Shown: one piece after another, positions 23,539 through 32,257 of the stretch
How positions within the stretch are numbered: position 1 is the first letter of the stretch
Layout: the number at the start of each line of letters is the position of its first letter
Origin: Pseudobdellovibrio sp031428275
GTDB taxonomy: Bacteria > Bdellovibrionota > Bdellovibrionia > Bdellovibrionales > Bdellovibrionaceae
Assembly (NCBI GenBank): GCA_031428275.1
Contig: JANPPC010000034.1
Location: forward strand, 1-64,000
Length of the DNA: 64,000 bases
Direction: 5' to 3'
The notes under the pieces: generated by a model
Database searches by the model: none
What the model was told of the DNA's origin: nothing
What the model saw: the letters and a program-made list of their open reading frames with translations, nothing else
Program-made: the position numbers and the translations under genes

Positions 23539-26319
23539 ATGATGTCCAGTCGCTTCACCACAATTTTTAGTCGTTGCTTGGGCTTAGTTAGCCTAGGTCT
23601 CGTTATGACATTATTTTTTCAAAATTGTGGCGTCGAACAACCGCGGGTTGAATTCCCCTCGAGTGCCATGAACCCGGCCGCCCATCAAACACTTAGCAGC
23701 GACACCAAGTGCGCAACTTGCCACGAGGCTGCCAGACCCCAGATTCGCACCCTGAACCATAATTTTAATCACACGAGTTCGTCTTTCATCGCCCAAGACT
23801 GTATAACTTGTCATGGCGACAAACAAACCTGGGGATCAACTTGGAGTGGCGGACAATATTCGCATTCTCCTTATCCGGGTGCATGCCTTGAATGTCATAG
23901 TAATCAAATGCCTAAGTCGAATATTTTTATCGCGAATAATACAGCGCAGCCCTATTTACATACTGCGGGTGTTGAATGTTCGACGTGCCACACCAATACT
24001 TCACAATTTAATACTTTATCAAATTGGCGCCCTGCCATGGCCGAACCGAGTGGTTTGGTTGGTAGTAAATCATTCAATATTCAAACGACTATCCCTAGCT
24101 TCGTCGGCTCCATCATGACCCGACCGGCACCCGTTTCAAAGATACTAAAACTAGAAATCGATCATTCTGACGTGCAGGTTTCTGCTTTGGCGTGCGTGAC
24201 CTGCCATTCCAACAGCTCGACAACAGGATCGTTTTCGGGCGCTTTATTCCATAAAAATATTTCGTCAAATCCAGCTAGCTGCGTACAATGCCACACGGGT
24301 GCAAGGCCTTCAGGCGCGGTTGGTGTGAAGCAAATTATGCGTCACGAAGCGGTCGCCTGGGTGTCTAATACGATTGGATCAGTCAACCGTGGAACCGCAT
24401 CGATGGTCTTAGCCGAATGCACCAGTTGTCATACAAATGCGCCATCAATGCCCCTACCTGGGATTAATCCCATTCCAAATTCTAAACCATTCTCTGGAGC
24501 TCAATTTCACGCCAATACGGCTGCCGCTGGTTTAGCATCGTGTTTAGATTGCCACGCTCACAGTCGGCCCGCAGGTTCAACGAATTTTACAGATCCCAAC
24601 TGGCGCAACAAAACGAATATAGGTGCACCACCATTTACGACATTCGACTTAGCTCGACATGCACCTAATGTAGATTGCGCCACATGCCACACGGCACCTA
24701 GCGTCGCTAACACGACCGCTGCTAATTGGGCTACGGGAAATTTTAGTCACCCGAGCGCAAACTTAAATTGTTTAAATTGTCATACGGCCAGCGGGGTCTC
24801 ATCAGTTAACCACACTGGCTTTAATTCGAATTGTGTTTCGTGTCATACGGGTGCTGCAACTCAGTTTCCTAATCCTGTTATTGGCAGTTGGAAATTAGGC
24901 GTCAGCGGTGGGTCTCTTCCAACGGGCGTTGTAGGAGATAAAATAGTTTCCAACGCCGTTACTTGTACAGGAGTGCTAGGAAGTGTGCCTGCGTGCTCAC
25001 CGGCAAGTCCAAACTTAATAGTTAAAGGAATGGATCACACCGTAAATACAAATGCGGTTTCTTGTCAAAACTGTCATGGACCAAATACCGCAACAGCTGC
25101 AAATGGAAAATTTCATACGCGCCCTACCGGCGCAGCCACGTGGACAGCGCCAGCTGCGGCAGATGTTACAAATTGCATAAAGTGTCATGACCCTGCAACG
25201 AGTCCACAAAATGTAGCAAGCATAAGAAGAATTGGTACGGTTGGATCCTTAGCCAATTTAAATACGGGTGCCGCACCCTTTGCTGGTGTTCACCATGGAG
25301 TATCATTGATCGCTGGCCAGCAGTGCTCAACATGCCATACAGCACCTAGTACAACATCTGCAACAACTTGGAATTTGGCAACAAAGATTCATGCTTCATT
25401 CACACAAACGCAGGTAGTAACTTGTACTGAATGCCATTACAAACGAATGCCGGCTGGGAATTTAGCACGAAAAAATCAGTTAACTTATAAGGGTACTCAT
25501 GTGCCGCAGGAATTTACGCATACCAGTTTAACCAGTCTGCCAACTGTTCCTCAGCAACAGTGTGCAACGTGCCACACAGATGATGGAATATCATGGACAA
25601 CCCCAGGAAAAAATACTTTCCACAATAAGGTTTCAGTGACATCAAACTGCAGCACTTGTCATAATGCCCCACAGGGGGCCATCACTTCAGCAACGACGGG
25701 AATTACTTTCAATCATTCAAGTGTCGCCAATATTGGTGAATGTGCTACTTGTCACCAAGCTACGATTTCCCGTGTTAGCAACCGGGTGCCAACAGCTATT
25801 GACTGGGATGGCGGAATCGCTGCACCGGCAACCTACACAATACCTAGCCACACAAGCAGCGGAATCACGATTCCCGGCTATACGGGCGTGCACACGACTA
25901 ATACGAATTGCGTTTCATGCCATGGGACAAATAACTATAAAGTTATAACTGCCTTTGACCACCAAGGCTTACCGGCCGGCGAAAACAGTTGTGTTAGTTG
26001 CCATTTAGGATCGAAGAAAGATGTTGCGGCTTTTATTGCATCAACAAGTGTAATAACCGTGAAAGCTTTAGGAAGTCGGCATCATCCTACGGCAAAATTT
26101 AATGGAACTAGTTTAAGTTGCGTTGGCTGCCACACAAGAACTCGTGGAACGGCCACATTCACGAATTCAAATGGTATCGTCTACCCTTCTGCTGCACGTG
26201 CGTCTTACGTTGCTGTAGGTTGCGGTTCAGTCAACAACTCAACTCTTTCATGCCATAATGGAAGTCAAGAAACGATGACTATACCAACAACGCCGGGAAC
26301 AACAGGTCGCTGGCGGTAG
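23539..26319 (+). CDS. Multihaem c-type cytochrome lipoprotein (21 CXXCH plus one CX9CH)
   Basis: 926 residues. The signal ends in VMTLFFQNCGVEQ, a lipobox-like site common in Bdellovibrio-like lipoproteins, so the protein is probably lipid-anchored. It carries 21 CXXCH haem motifs spread from residue ~57 to ~870, plus a final C-GSVNNSTLS-CH (CX9CH), a rare spacing that could bind an extra haem. Distal His residues (NHNFNH, FNHSS, FDHQG) alternate with the motifs. No catalytic domain is visible, so it looks like an electron wire. It precedes a cytochrome-b-like membrane gene by 66 bp. Confidence 0.92.
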   Translation: MMSSRFTTIFSRCLGLVSLGLVMTLFFQNCGVEQPRVEFPSSAMNPAAHQTLSSDTKCATCHEAARPQIRTLNHNFNHTSSSFIAQDCITCHGDKQTWGSTWSGGQYSHSPYPGACLECHSNQMPKSNIFIANNTAQPYLHTAGVECSTCHTNTSQFNTLSNWRPAMAEPSGLVGSKSFNIQTTIPSFVGSIMTRPAPVSKILKLEIDHSDVQVSALACVTCHSNSSTTGSFSGALFHKNISSNPASCVQCHTGARPSGAVGVKQIMRHEAVAWVSNTIGSVNRGTASMVLAECTSCHTNAPSMPLPGINPIPNSKPFSGAQFHANTAAAGLASCLDCHAHSRPAGSTNFTDPNWRNKTNIGAPPFTTFDLARHAPNVDCATCHTAPSVANTTAANWATGNFSHPSANLNCLNCHTASGVSSVNHTGFNSNCVSCHTGAATQFPNPVIGSWKLGVSGGSLPTGVVGDKIVSNAVTCTGVLGSVPACSPASPNLIVKGMDHTVNTNAVSCQNCHGPNTATAANGKFHTRPTGAATWTAPAAADVTNCIKCHDPATSPQNVASIRRIGTVGSLANLNTGAAPFAGVHHGVSLIAGQQCSTCHTAPSTTSATTWNLATKIHASFTQTQVVTCTECHYKRMPAGNLARKNQLTYKGTHVPQEFTHTSLTSLPTVPQQQCATCHTDDGISWTTPGKNTFHNKVSVTSNCSTCHNAPQGAITSATTGITFNHSSVANIGECATCHQATISRVSNRVPTAIDWDGGIAAPATYTIPSHTSSGITIPGYTGVHTTNTNCVSCHGTNNYKVITAFDHQGLPAGENSCVSCHLGSKKDVAAFIASTSVITVKALGSRHHPTAKFNGTSLSCVGCHTRTRGTATFTNSNGIVYPSAARASYVAVGCGSVNNSTLSCHNGSQETMTIPTTPGTTGRWR

Positions 26320-26385
26320 GACTAATTCAAACGGTATGGCTACGTACTGTTTGCTAATTAATAAACTGAACTTTATAGTTTTAGT

Positions 26386-27234
26386 ATGAAAATTTATATG
26401 TTCACTTGGTTATTACTTACTGCTTTGCTTGGATTTGAATATTGGGCACTCACCTATAACAACAATTTTAGTTTTTTACTTGCGCTACAAAGATTAAATC
26501 TCATTGATTCTAATCTAAAATTTAGTACGGCACCTGGTCGAACAATTAGTTTGTGGATTGGATGGATTGGCTACGGCCTTATGGTACTGATGAATGTCTA
26601 TTCGATGCGAAAGCGTTTTGAATTTATGAATAGACTTGGAAAACTATCGTACTGGTTAAACTGTCATATTTTTTGTGGCTTACTGGGCCCAACCTTGATT
26701 ATTTTTCATACGGGCCTGAAAGTCCGAGGTCTAGTGGGAATTTCATTCTGGAGCATGATCGTATCTTTAGCTAGCGGCATCATTGGTAAATATTTTTTTA
26801 CTCAGATGTCAGCACAACGAAGTGATTTCGATAACGCGTCTATGGCCGCTTTGAATAGTTTAAATGAGTCTTTTCAAAGGCGAAAAATGGCCGTCGATGA
26901 AAAATATAAAATCAAAATACTGAATGCAAATCTTTCGTTTGCCGGAGCCGTATTAACGAATAAAACAATCAATCCTATATCTGCTTTTTTCTATTCTTTC
27001 TTGGGTGATTTTAGACTGTATTTTTTTGATATGCCAATTCCTAAAGAGTGGCCGCTTTCGGCAAGAGCATATATCTCTAGCTACAGCCTTAACAGAAGGA
27101 AATCCCAGTTTCTCGGGTCCTATGAGAAACTGATGGGATACTGGCACGCTTTTCATTTTCCGTTCGCGATTTTCATGCATATAGCGGCTGTTATTCACAT
27201 TGCTTCATCACTCATTTTTCTAGGCAGCGGCTAG
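26386..27234 (+). CDS. Cytochrome-b-like membrane protein
   Basis: 282 residues with about five membrane helices. Histidines typical of haem b ligation lie in helices: NCHIFCGLLGPTLIIFHTG in one region and YWHAFHFPFAIFMHIAAVIH in the last. Between them is a soluble loop of ~90 residues. This resembles the membrane cytochromes b that pass electrons from quinol to periplasmic multihaem cytochromes. It directly follows the 21-haem cytochrome, its probable partner. Confidence in haem binding is moderate because the family is not named. Confidence 0.75.
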   Translation: MKIYMFTWLLLTALLGFEYWALTYNNNFSFLLALQRLNLIDSNLKFSTAPGRTISLWIGWIGYGLMVLMNVYSMRKRFEFMNRLGKLSYWLNCHIFCGLLGPTLIIFHTGLKVRGLVGISFWSMIVSLASGIIGKYFFTQMSAQRSDFDNASMAALNSLNESFQRRKMAVDEKYKIKILNANLSFAGAVLTNKTINPISAFFYSFLGDFRLYFFDMPIPKEWPLSARAYISSYSLNRRKSQFLGSYEKLMGYWHAFHFPFAIFMHIAAVIHIASSLIFLGSG

Positions 27235-27271
27235 CTCGCCACACGATCACTGCGCTGAAGAACGAGCTAGC
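27230..27271. terminator. Inverted repeat spanning convergent stop codons
   Basis: GCTAGCTCG at 27230-27238 and CGAGCTAGC at 27263-27271 form a perfect 9-bp stem across the tail-to-tail junction of the cytochrome-b-like and ccsA genes. With no T-run it is a weak terminator candidate; the arms lie partly in coding sequence. Confidence 0.4.
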
Positions 27272-28956
27272 TTACGTCGAAGAACACTTATGCCGATGAC
27301 GAGCAGTTGAGCTGATACAAAAATTGCAACTGCTGTTGCTCCGCCGCTAGAAAATCCGTAAGAGTGCAGTCCCGCAGCTAAAATAAAATTAACTCCATAC
27401 CAAGCCATTATAACCAGTAGATAAGCTACAGGCATCCAAGACAAGAAAGTTATCGGAGTAACCCAGCCAATATAGCGCGCGTGTAATAGCGCAATAAAAC
27501 CTAGATCAGCAATCAGGGCCCAGGTTTCTTTTGGATCCCATCCCCAGAAGCGGCCCCATGAATAATCGGCCCAAATCCCGCCAAGAATGATTCCAACCGT
27601 CAAAAGAAAGCATCCTAATTGAACCATACGATAAGCATAATGATAGAATTCTTGAATTTGCTTGGCCTGCATCCTACCGAATATAACCTTAACTAATGTT
27701 ACATTTCCTAAAATCATAGCTATAGTAAGGGCAGCATAAGAAATTGTGATCGTCGTTACATGTGTGGCTAACCAAAAATTACTTCTTAAGACCGCAACAA
27801 TTGGATCCATATCCGGGCTCAGAACCAGTGGAATATTTTCTGTTAACAGTAAAATCAGACCAGAACCTAAAAACATAAAACCACTCATCACAGCATTTTT
27901 ATAAAGTGAATATAAAATTAAACTAAATAAAGATACGCCAAATGCCACCCAAATCATGGTTCCGTACATGTTAGTAATAGGAGCAAATCGCGTAATGTAA
28001 ACTCGAAGTACTAGGCCTATAATTGTCGGCGCAATTGTAAGTCCGAAAAGCCAATAAACAGAACGCACTGAGATGAATTTTCTTGTCACATCAAGCAAAA
28101 GCAAAAGGGCTGAAATTAAGCTGATGACACTGGCCCATAGAAAAGGACGATAATCAAAAAACCAAACTTCAATGTCTATTTTTTTAAGCGAATGACGAAA
28201 AAGCTCGGGCGTTGGTTGCGTCTTCGATATTTCGTTAAGCGTTTCAGACGTGGCATAAGCAAGCTGAAAATCCTTTCTTTTCAGTTCATCCAAATAGCGG
28301 TTTGCTGTTTGCGCTACTTCATTTTTTTCTAAGCCCTCTTGATCGGTCTTTTTTTCAAGCAAAGAAAAATCTATTGATCCCGGGAAATGGTCCTTTAAGG
28401 CAATTTGACGAAACACATTCATTTGTGAAAACGCTTCAGTTACTTTTTTATCATTTTCATCAAGTTTATTGCCGTCTTGTTCTTTTTGAAAAATGGGCAT
28501 CGCCAGTTTTTCAAGTTGTGAACTTTCTAAATCAGCCAACGAAAAATATTTTTTGTCGGCCGTGAACCCTAGTTTTTTTCGTAGCTCAATGTCACGAATT
28601 TCAATAAAAGGTGCGTACGGTGCCGCTTCGCTTGCTGAAAAGGTTAAATAAAGTTGTTCCGAACTTAAGCCCCAGCCCTTAAACTTCCCCGTGATAAATA
28701 AAACCGTCTCTCTAGAGAAAGTAGCAAACGGTTTTACGCGCCCATTCTGCGTCATAGCAGCGGTTCGAATTTTATCTACGTTAATTCGTTTTCCAAATTG
28801 AATTGATTCTTCAAGAGCACTTTCCGCAGTTAGTGGCTGAGATTGGCTTTGCATCGAATCATGCTGAGTGTTTGAAGCACCAGTTTGCGCAAAACAGACC
28901 TGAACTAAACACATCGTAAAACAAACTCGAACTAACAAATAAATTAAATGTTTCAA
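27247..28956 (-). CDS. ccsA: CcsA/ResC cytochrome c biogenesis protein
   Basis: 569 residues. A signal peptide and a ~270-residue periplasmic part come first, then about eight membrane helices with the tryptophan-rich haem-handling motif WGRFWGWDPKETWALI. This is the CcsA subunit of the system II haem lyase, which delivers haem to CXXCH cysteines outside the inner membrane. Its start overlaps the resB stop by 4 bp, so the two subunits are translationally coupled. The long N-terminal extension is unlike short CcsA proteins but resembles the epsilon- and delta-type forms. Its place among multihaem cytochromes suggests dedicated service. Confidence 0.92.
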   Translation of the reverse strand: MKHLIYLLVRVCFTMCLVQVCFAQTGASNTQHDSMQSQSQPLTAESALEESIQFGKRINVDKIRTAAMTQNGRVKPFATFSRETVLFITGKFKGWGLSSEQLYLTFSASEAAPYAPFIEIRDIELRKKLGFTADKKYFSLADLESSQLEKLAMPIFQKEQDGNKLDENDKKVTEAFSQMNVFRQIALKDHFPGSIDFSLLEKKTDQEGLEKNEVAQTANRYLDELKRKDFQLAYATSETLNEISKTQPTPELFRHSLKKIDIEVWFFDYRPFLWASVISLISALLLLLDVTRKFISVRSVYWLFGLTIAPTIIGLVLRVYITRFAPITNMYGTMIWVAFGVSLFSLILYSLYKNAVMSGFMFLGSGLILLLTENIPLVLSPDMDPIVAVLRSNFWLATHVTTITISYAALTIAMILGNVTLVKVIFGRMQAKQIQEFYHYAYRMVQLGCFLLTVGIILGGIWADYSWGRFWGWDPKETWALIADLGFIALLHARYIGWVTPITFLSWMPVAYLLVIMAWYGVNFILAAGLHSYGFSSGGATAVAIFVSAQLLVIGISVLRRKLARSSAQ

Positions 28957-30881
28957 GTGCTTTTCCTATTCTGCCGGTTTTTATAAACGCGACTTCTCAT
29001 TAATGTAAATGATGCGATACCCAGGCAAAGTATTAAACTACCTAAGTACTTAACTGCACGACCTGGATCTTGATTGACAGATAAAATAGAAACCGGTGCC
29101 TGCCCCGGATTTAAAGAAAAACTGGCTTGATATAAAGTAAATCCATCCGATTTGAGTGGCTCGTTCATTGATATGAGCGACTGTTCATTCGTTCGTGAGT
29201 GCGTAACCAGACTTTCGTAGCTGTATGGGGTTTCTGTTCCGGGGTAATCTTTTTTCGTGAATTTATCTAATTTGACTTCAAAAGGTAACTGCATACTTTC
29301 ATTGGCAAACACCACGTATCCGTTACGTCCAGAAATGCTAAAGTTTTTAACTTCGCCTTGGCTAAGCCAAAAACCTTTATCTTGCCCCAGTGGTTTCACA
29401 AACAGGGCGCTCGGAGGCAAATTTTTTCCTGGCTTGGGTCGAACGGCTCTGACATCAACTTGTTTTTCAGAACCGAAATTGATAGCCCCGATAAAAAGCT
29501 GCATTCCCATCCAAGGAGTTTGAAATATGTCGCCTTCTTTCATCAACCTTTCGGCGATTCTTTCATCTTTTTTAATGAGTAAAATACGTACCTGCGACGG
29601 GTCCTTTCGATTGACATGAAATTCAATGATATTTTCGCCGGGAACAATACTTGATGCGGCCGCCTGCATCGAGGTTGTACTTTCATCGACTTCGGCCGGC
29701 GCATTCGCCGCAGAACCATCTATCTTAGGGTGGCCCGATGGCAGCACCGTATCTGAAGTTTCGACTCCCGCCAGATATTTGAAACTTAAGCCAAAAAGCC
29801 CATCTTTATTCAATGAAAAACTAGGAAATTTGCCATAAAGCACTTCCCTTACTTTTTCGTTTCCTTTTTCAATTGATAACTCTAACGCAGGATTTAAAGC
29901 GCCAGCAGGATCTTCATTCTCGACCATTTTGTTTTCAGCTACGATGGCCCTAGAAAAAGATTTAACTAGCTTGATACTGACTCCGTTTTGCGAAATGCCT
30001 TTTTTAAGTTCAGCCAAACTTAATTTTCGTAATTCTTTTCCATTTTTTTGATCCAACACAACCACTGTATTTTCAGCCTGTGCGATGTTTCGTGATTGCA
30101 CACCAGACGCATTCGCTTTTTGCTTTTTTTTCTTTGGAGCTTCAGGCTTTATAGAATTCTGTGGAATATCGCTGTCGTCGATAATTAATTTTAGCGTTGC
30201 CGGACCCATCTGGAATACTGGGTTTTCGTCACTGTGTAACCATTCTTTAACATCAAAAAATTGACTCTTCAGGCCAAAGCTAATGCCGACTGGGCCGTTG
30301 ATGTCTTGGTTTGTTGCAAAACCTTTTTCAATCTCTGCAAATGGCACAAAGCGTTCAACTTTGACGATATGGCCAATTTTATCATTGATAAAATCAAGCT
30401 GGTTTTCCGACTTTTCAGAGAGCGTTTTATCAAAAACAACTGAACTTAATGTCGAGCTTCCGTCAAATTGATACCCAACCATGAGTCGCGGCATAGTCAC
30501 CCTATTTTGCGACTGACCCTCTTCAAATTGTAATGAACCATCAATACCATAAATTTTAGTCATCCAACTTCCGATTAATACAATAATGATTCCGATATGA
30601 GTCATTACAAAACCCAACTGATAAAACTTCCACGGATACCGCGACAGCATGGATGCAAAAACATTCAAACCCAATAAAGCCAGCAAGGCGTCAAACCAAG
30701 GCGCATTATATAGAGCAATCTTTGCGTATTCTGCGTTGTGCATACTTTCAAAAACGGTTCCTACGGACACGGCAATGATTAAAGCAACTATAACTGGAAC
30801 AGCCAACTTCACTGAAGATATATATCTAAAAAAAATGTTTTGATTCCATTTTGTAATAGTAGTTATTATAAATTGATGCAT
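28953..30881 (-). CDS. resB: ResB/Ccs1 cytochrome c biogenesis protein
   Basis: 642 residues. Three N-terminal membrane helices (for example LAVPVIVALIIAVSVGTVFE and YQLGFVMTHIGIIIVLIGSW), a periplasmic domain of ~450 residues and a final helix (YLGSLILCLGIASFTLM) match ResB, the partner of CcsA in system II. The ATG at 30881 has AAAGGGA upstream and is preferred over an earlier start. Charged low-complexity stretches (APKKKKQKAN) in the middle are unusual. It overlaps ccsA by 4 bp. It diverges from the outer-membrane barrel gene across only about 23 bp. Confidence 0.9.
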   Translation of the reverse strand: MHQFIITTITKWNQNIFFRYISSVKLAVPVIVALIIAVSVGTVFESMHNAEYAKIALYNAPWFDALLALLGLNVFASMLSRYPWKFYQLGFVMTHIGIIIVLIGSWMTKIYGIDGSLQFEEGQSQNRVTMPRLMVGYQFDGSSTLSSVVFDKTLSEKSENQLDFINDKIGHIVKVERFVPFAEIEKGFATNQDINGPVGISFGLKSQFFDVKEWLHSDENPVFQMGPATLKLIIDDSDIPQNSIKPEAPKKKKQKANASGVQSRNIAQAENTVVVLDQKNGKELRKLSLAELKKGISQNGVSIKLVKSFSRAIVAENKMVENEDPAGALNPALELSIEKGNEKVREVLYGKFPSFSLNKDGLFGLSFKYLAGVETSDTVLPSGHPKIDGSAANAPAEVDESTTSMQAAASSIVPGENIIEFHVNRKDPSQVRILLIKKDERIAERLMKEGDIFQTPWMGMQLFIGAINFGSEKQVDVRAVRPKPGKNLPPSALFVKPLGQDKGFWLSQGEVKNFSISGRNGYVVFANESMQLPFEVKLDKFTKKDYPGTETPYSYESLVTHSRTNEQSLISMNEPLKSDGFTLYQASFSLNPGQAPVSILSVNQDPGRAVKYLGSLILCLGIASFTLMRSRVYKNRQNRKST

Positions 30882-30904
30882 GAAATCCCTTTGAAAGTTA
30901 AACT

Positions 30905-32257
30905 TTGAGACCATTTAATGTTAAGTATACTGGTTTGGCAATTTTGCTATCAGTTTTATTTCCAAGCAAGGGTTTTTCGGGAAACTGGAGCGGTCGTATC
31001 GTTTTAGGTGGCTATGCCTCAACTGAAAGGTTTGCTGAAACGACCGGCACCGGTTCTAGTAAAAACGATTTTCAAACTTTGTCGGGACGTTTTTATTTGA
31101 AAGGTGAAAATCTTGGCTCAGGCCAATGGGAATCCATCACCGATCTTCGCGATAAGCATGATTTTTTCGAAAAATTAAATAAAGAAAATTTGACGTTAGA
31201 GCCTCAAAATGAATTTCAAATACGCCAGGTCAGTATTGGCATAACAAATCCACGAAACTTTTGGGGTTTTCAGTTCGGTCGCTTTCCTGTTAGCGAAGTC
31301 GGCGCGGCCCATGTGGATGGACTTCAGATTAGAAATTACTGGACTCCAGAATGGAAAAGCACTTATTTTGCAGGACAGAATCCGCAACAACGAGAACGCA
31401 GTTACTTAAAAACAAATTCCGAAGCGCAAATTTACGGAACGAGTTTAACCTATCAAAAGTTAGGTGGCGACTGGGACCGAAACACCTATGCCAGCCACGG
31501 TGTGGTGCAAGATTTGTATTCCGGGCATATAGATCGCAATTACATATTTCAAAACGTCATCTATCAATGGAACGAAGACAGTCGATTTATATCACTTCTT
31601 TACTATGATTTAGTTCCGCGCGGTTATGTACAAAACGGCACTGCCACTTGGCAGCAAGGATGGAGTCGCTATTTCTTTACTGATCTAAATTTGATGGCTG
31701 TCGATGTGATTGAATACAGACGAAGACAAGGTGTTCTTGAAACTTTAATTAGTAGCCCTTACAGCGAAGCCAGTATTAGGTTGAACTTAAATTTAGCAGA
31801 AAAAATTGAAGTGAACCGTTTTTTTCTACAATTCACCAGCGGCAGCCGTCAGTTGGACAATTTAAAGCGTCAGTCAGTCGAGTTCGGTTATGTTAAATCA
31901 AAATTTTGGGGACCCAATTGGGATATTTATGCAACCGTAGAAGCTCGAAAAAATTTTACAAGTACAGACAAATTGGCGCGCCTCGGCTTAGGATACTTCA
32001 GTCGGCGTTGGGATGCCAATTTAGACCTTGCAACTCAAATACAAAATAATGACAGCGGAGTCGTCACCCATCCACTTATGATTGATACGAGCCTATCTTA
32101 TTTGATTTCTCGTCGGCTTTATGTTGCTGTTTCGGTTCAATCTGCTACAGATGAAAATGTAAAAATTGCGAGCGCTTTTTTTAAATTTGGTTACCGTTTT
32201 GGAAACCGTGAAGTGCCACCACTTCGAGACGGTGCTCCACCCCGGGGTGCTTTATGA
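30905..32257 (+). CDS. Outer-membrane beta-barrel, partner of the 30-haem cytochrome
   Basis: 450 residues from a TTG start. A signal peptide ends near SKGFSG; the rest alternates short amphipathic strands with aromatic girdles (RIVLGGYAST, WDIYATVEARKNF, RLYVAVSVQSA, ASAFFKFGYRF), as in an outer-membrane barrel of about 16-20 strands. No CXXCH is present. Its last bases overlap the start of the 30-haem cytochrome (ATGA, 32254-32257). This recalls MtrB/PioB-type porins that sheath a multihaem cytochrome, though it is shorter than MtrB and I see no CXXC at the N-terminus. Function as a porin-cytochrome conduit is inference. Confidence 0.72.
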   Translation: MRPFNVKYTGLAILLSVLFPSKGFSGNWSGRIVLGGYASTERFAETTGTGSSKNDFQTLSGRFYLKGENLGSGQWESITDLRDKHDFFEKLNKENLTLEPQNEFQIRQVSIGITNPRNFWGFQFGRFPVSEVGAAHVDGLQIRNYWTPEWKSTYFAGQNPQQRERSYLKTNSEAQIYGTSLTYQKLGGDWDRNTYASHGVVQDLYSGHIDRNYIFQNVIYQWNEDSRFISLLYYDLVPRGYVQNGTATWQQGWSRYFFTDLNLMAVDVIEYRRRQGVLETLISSPYSEASIRLNLNLAEKIEVNRFFLQFTSGSRQLDNLKRQSVEFGYVKSKFWGPNWDIYATVEARKNFTSTDKLARLGLGYFSRRWDANLDLATQIQNNDSGVVTHPLMIDTSLSYLISRRLYVAVSVQSATDENVKIASAFFKFGYRFGNREVPPLRDGAPPRGAL

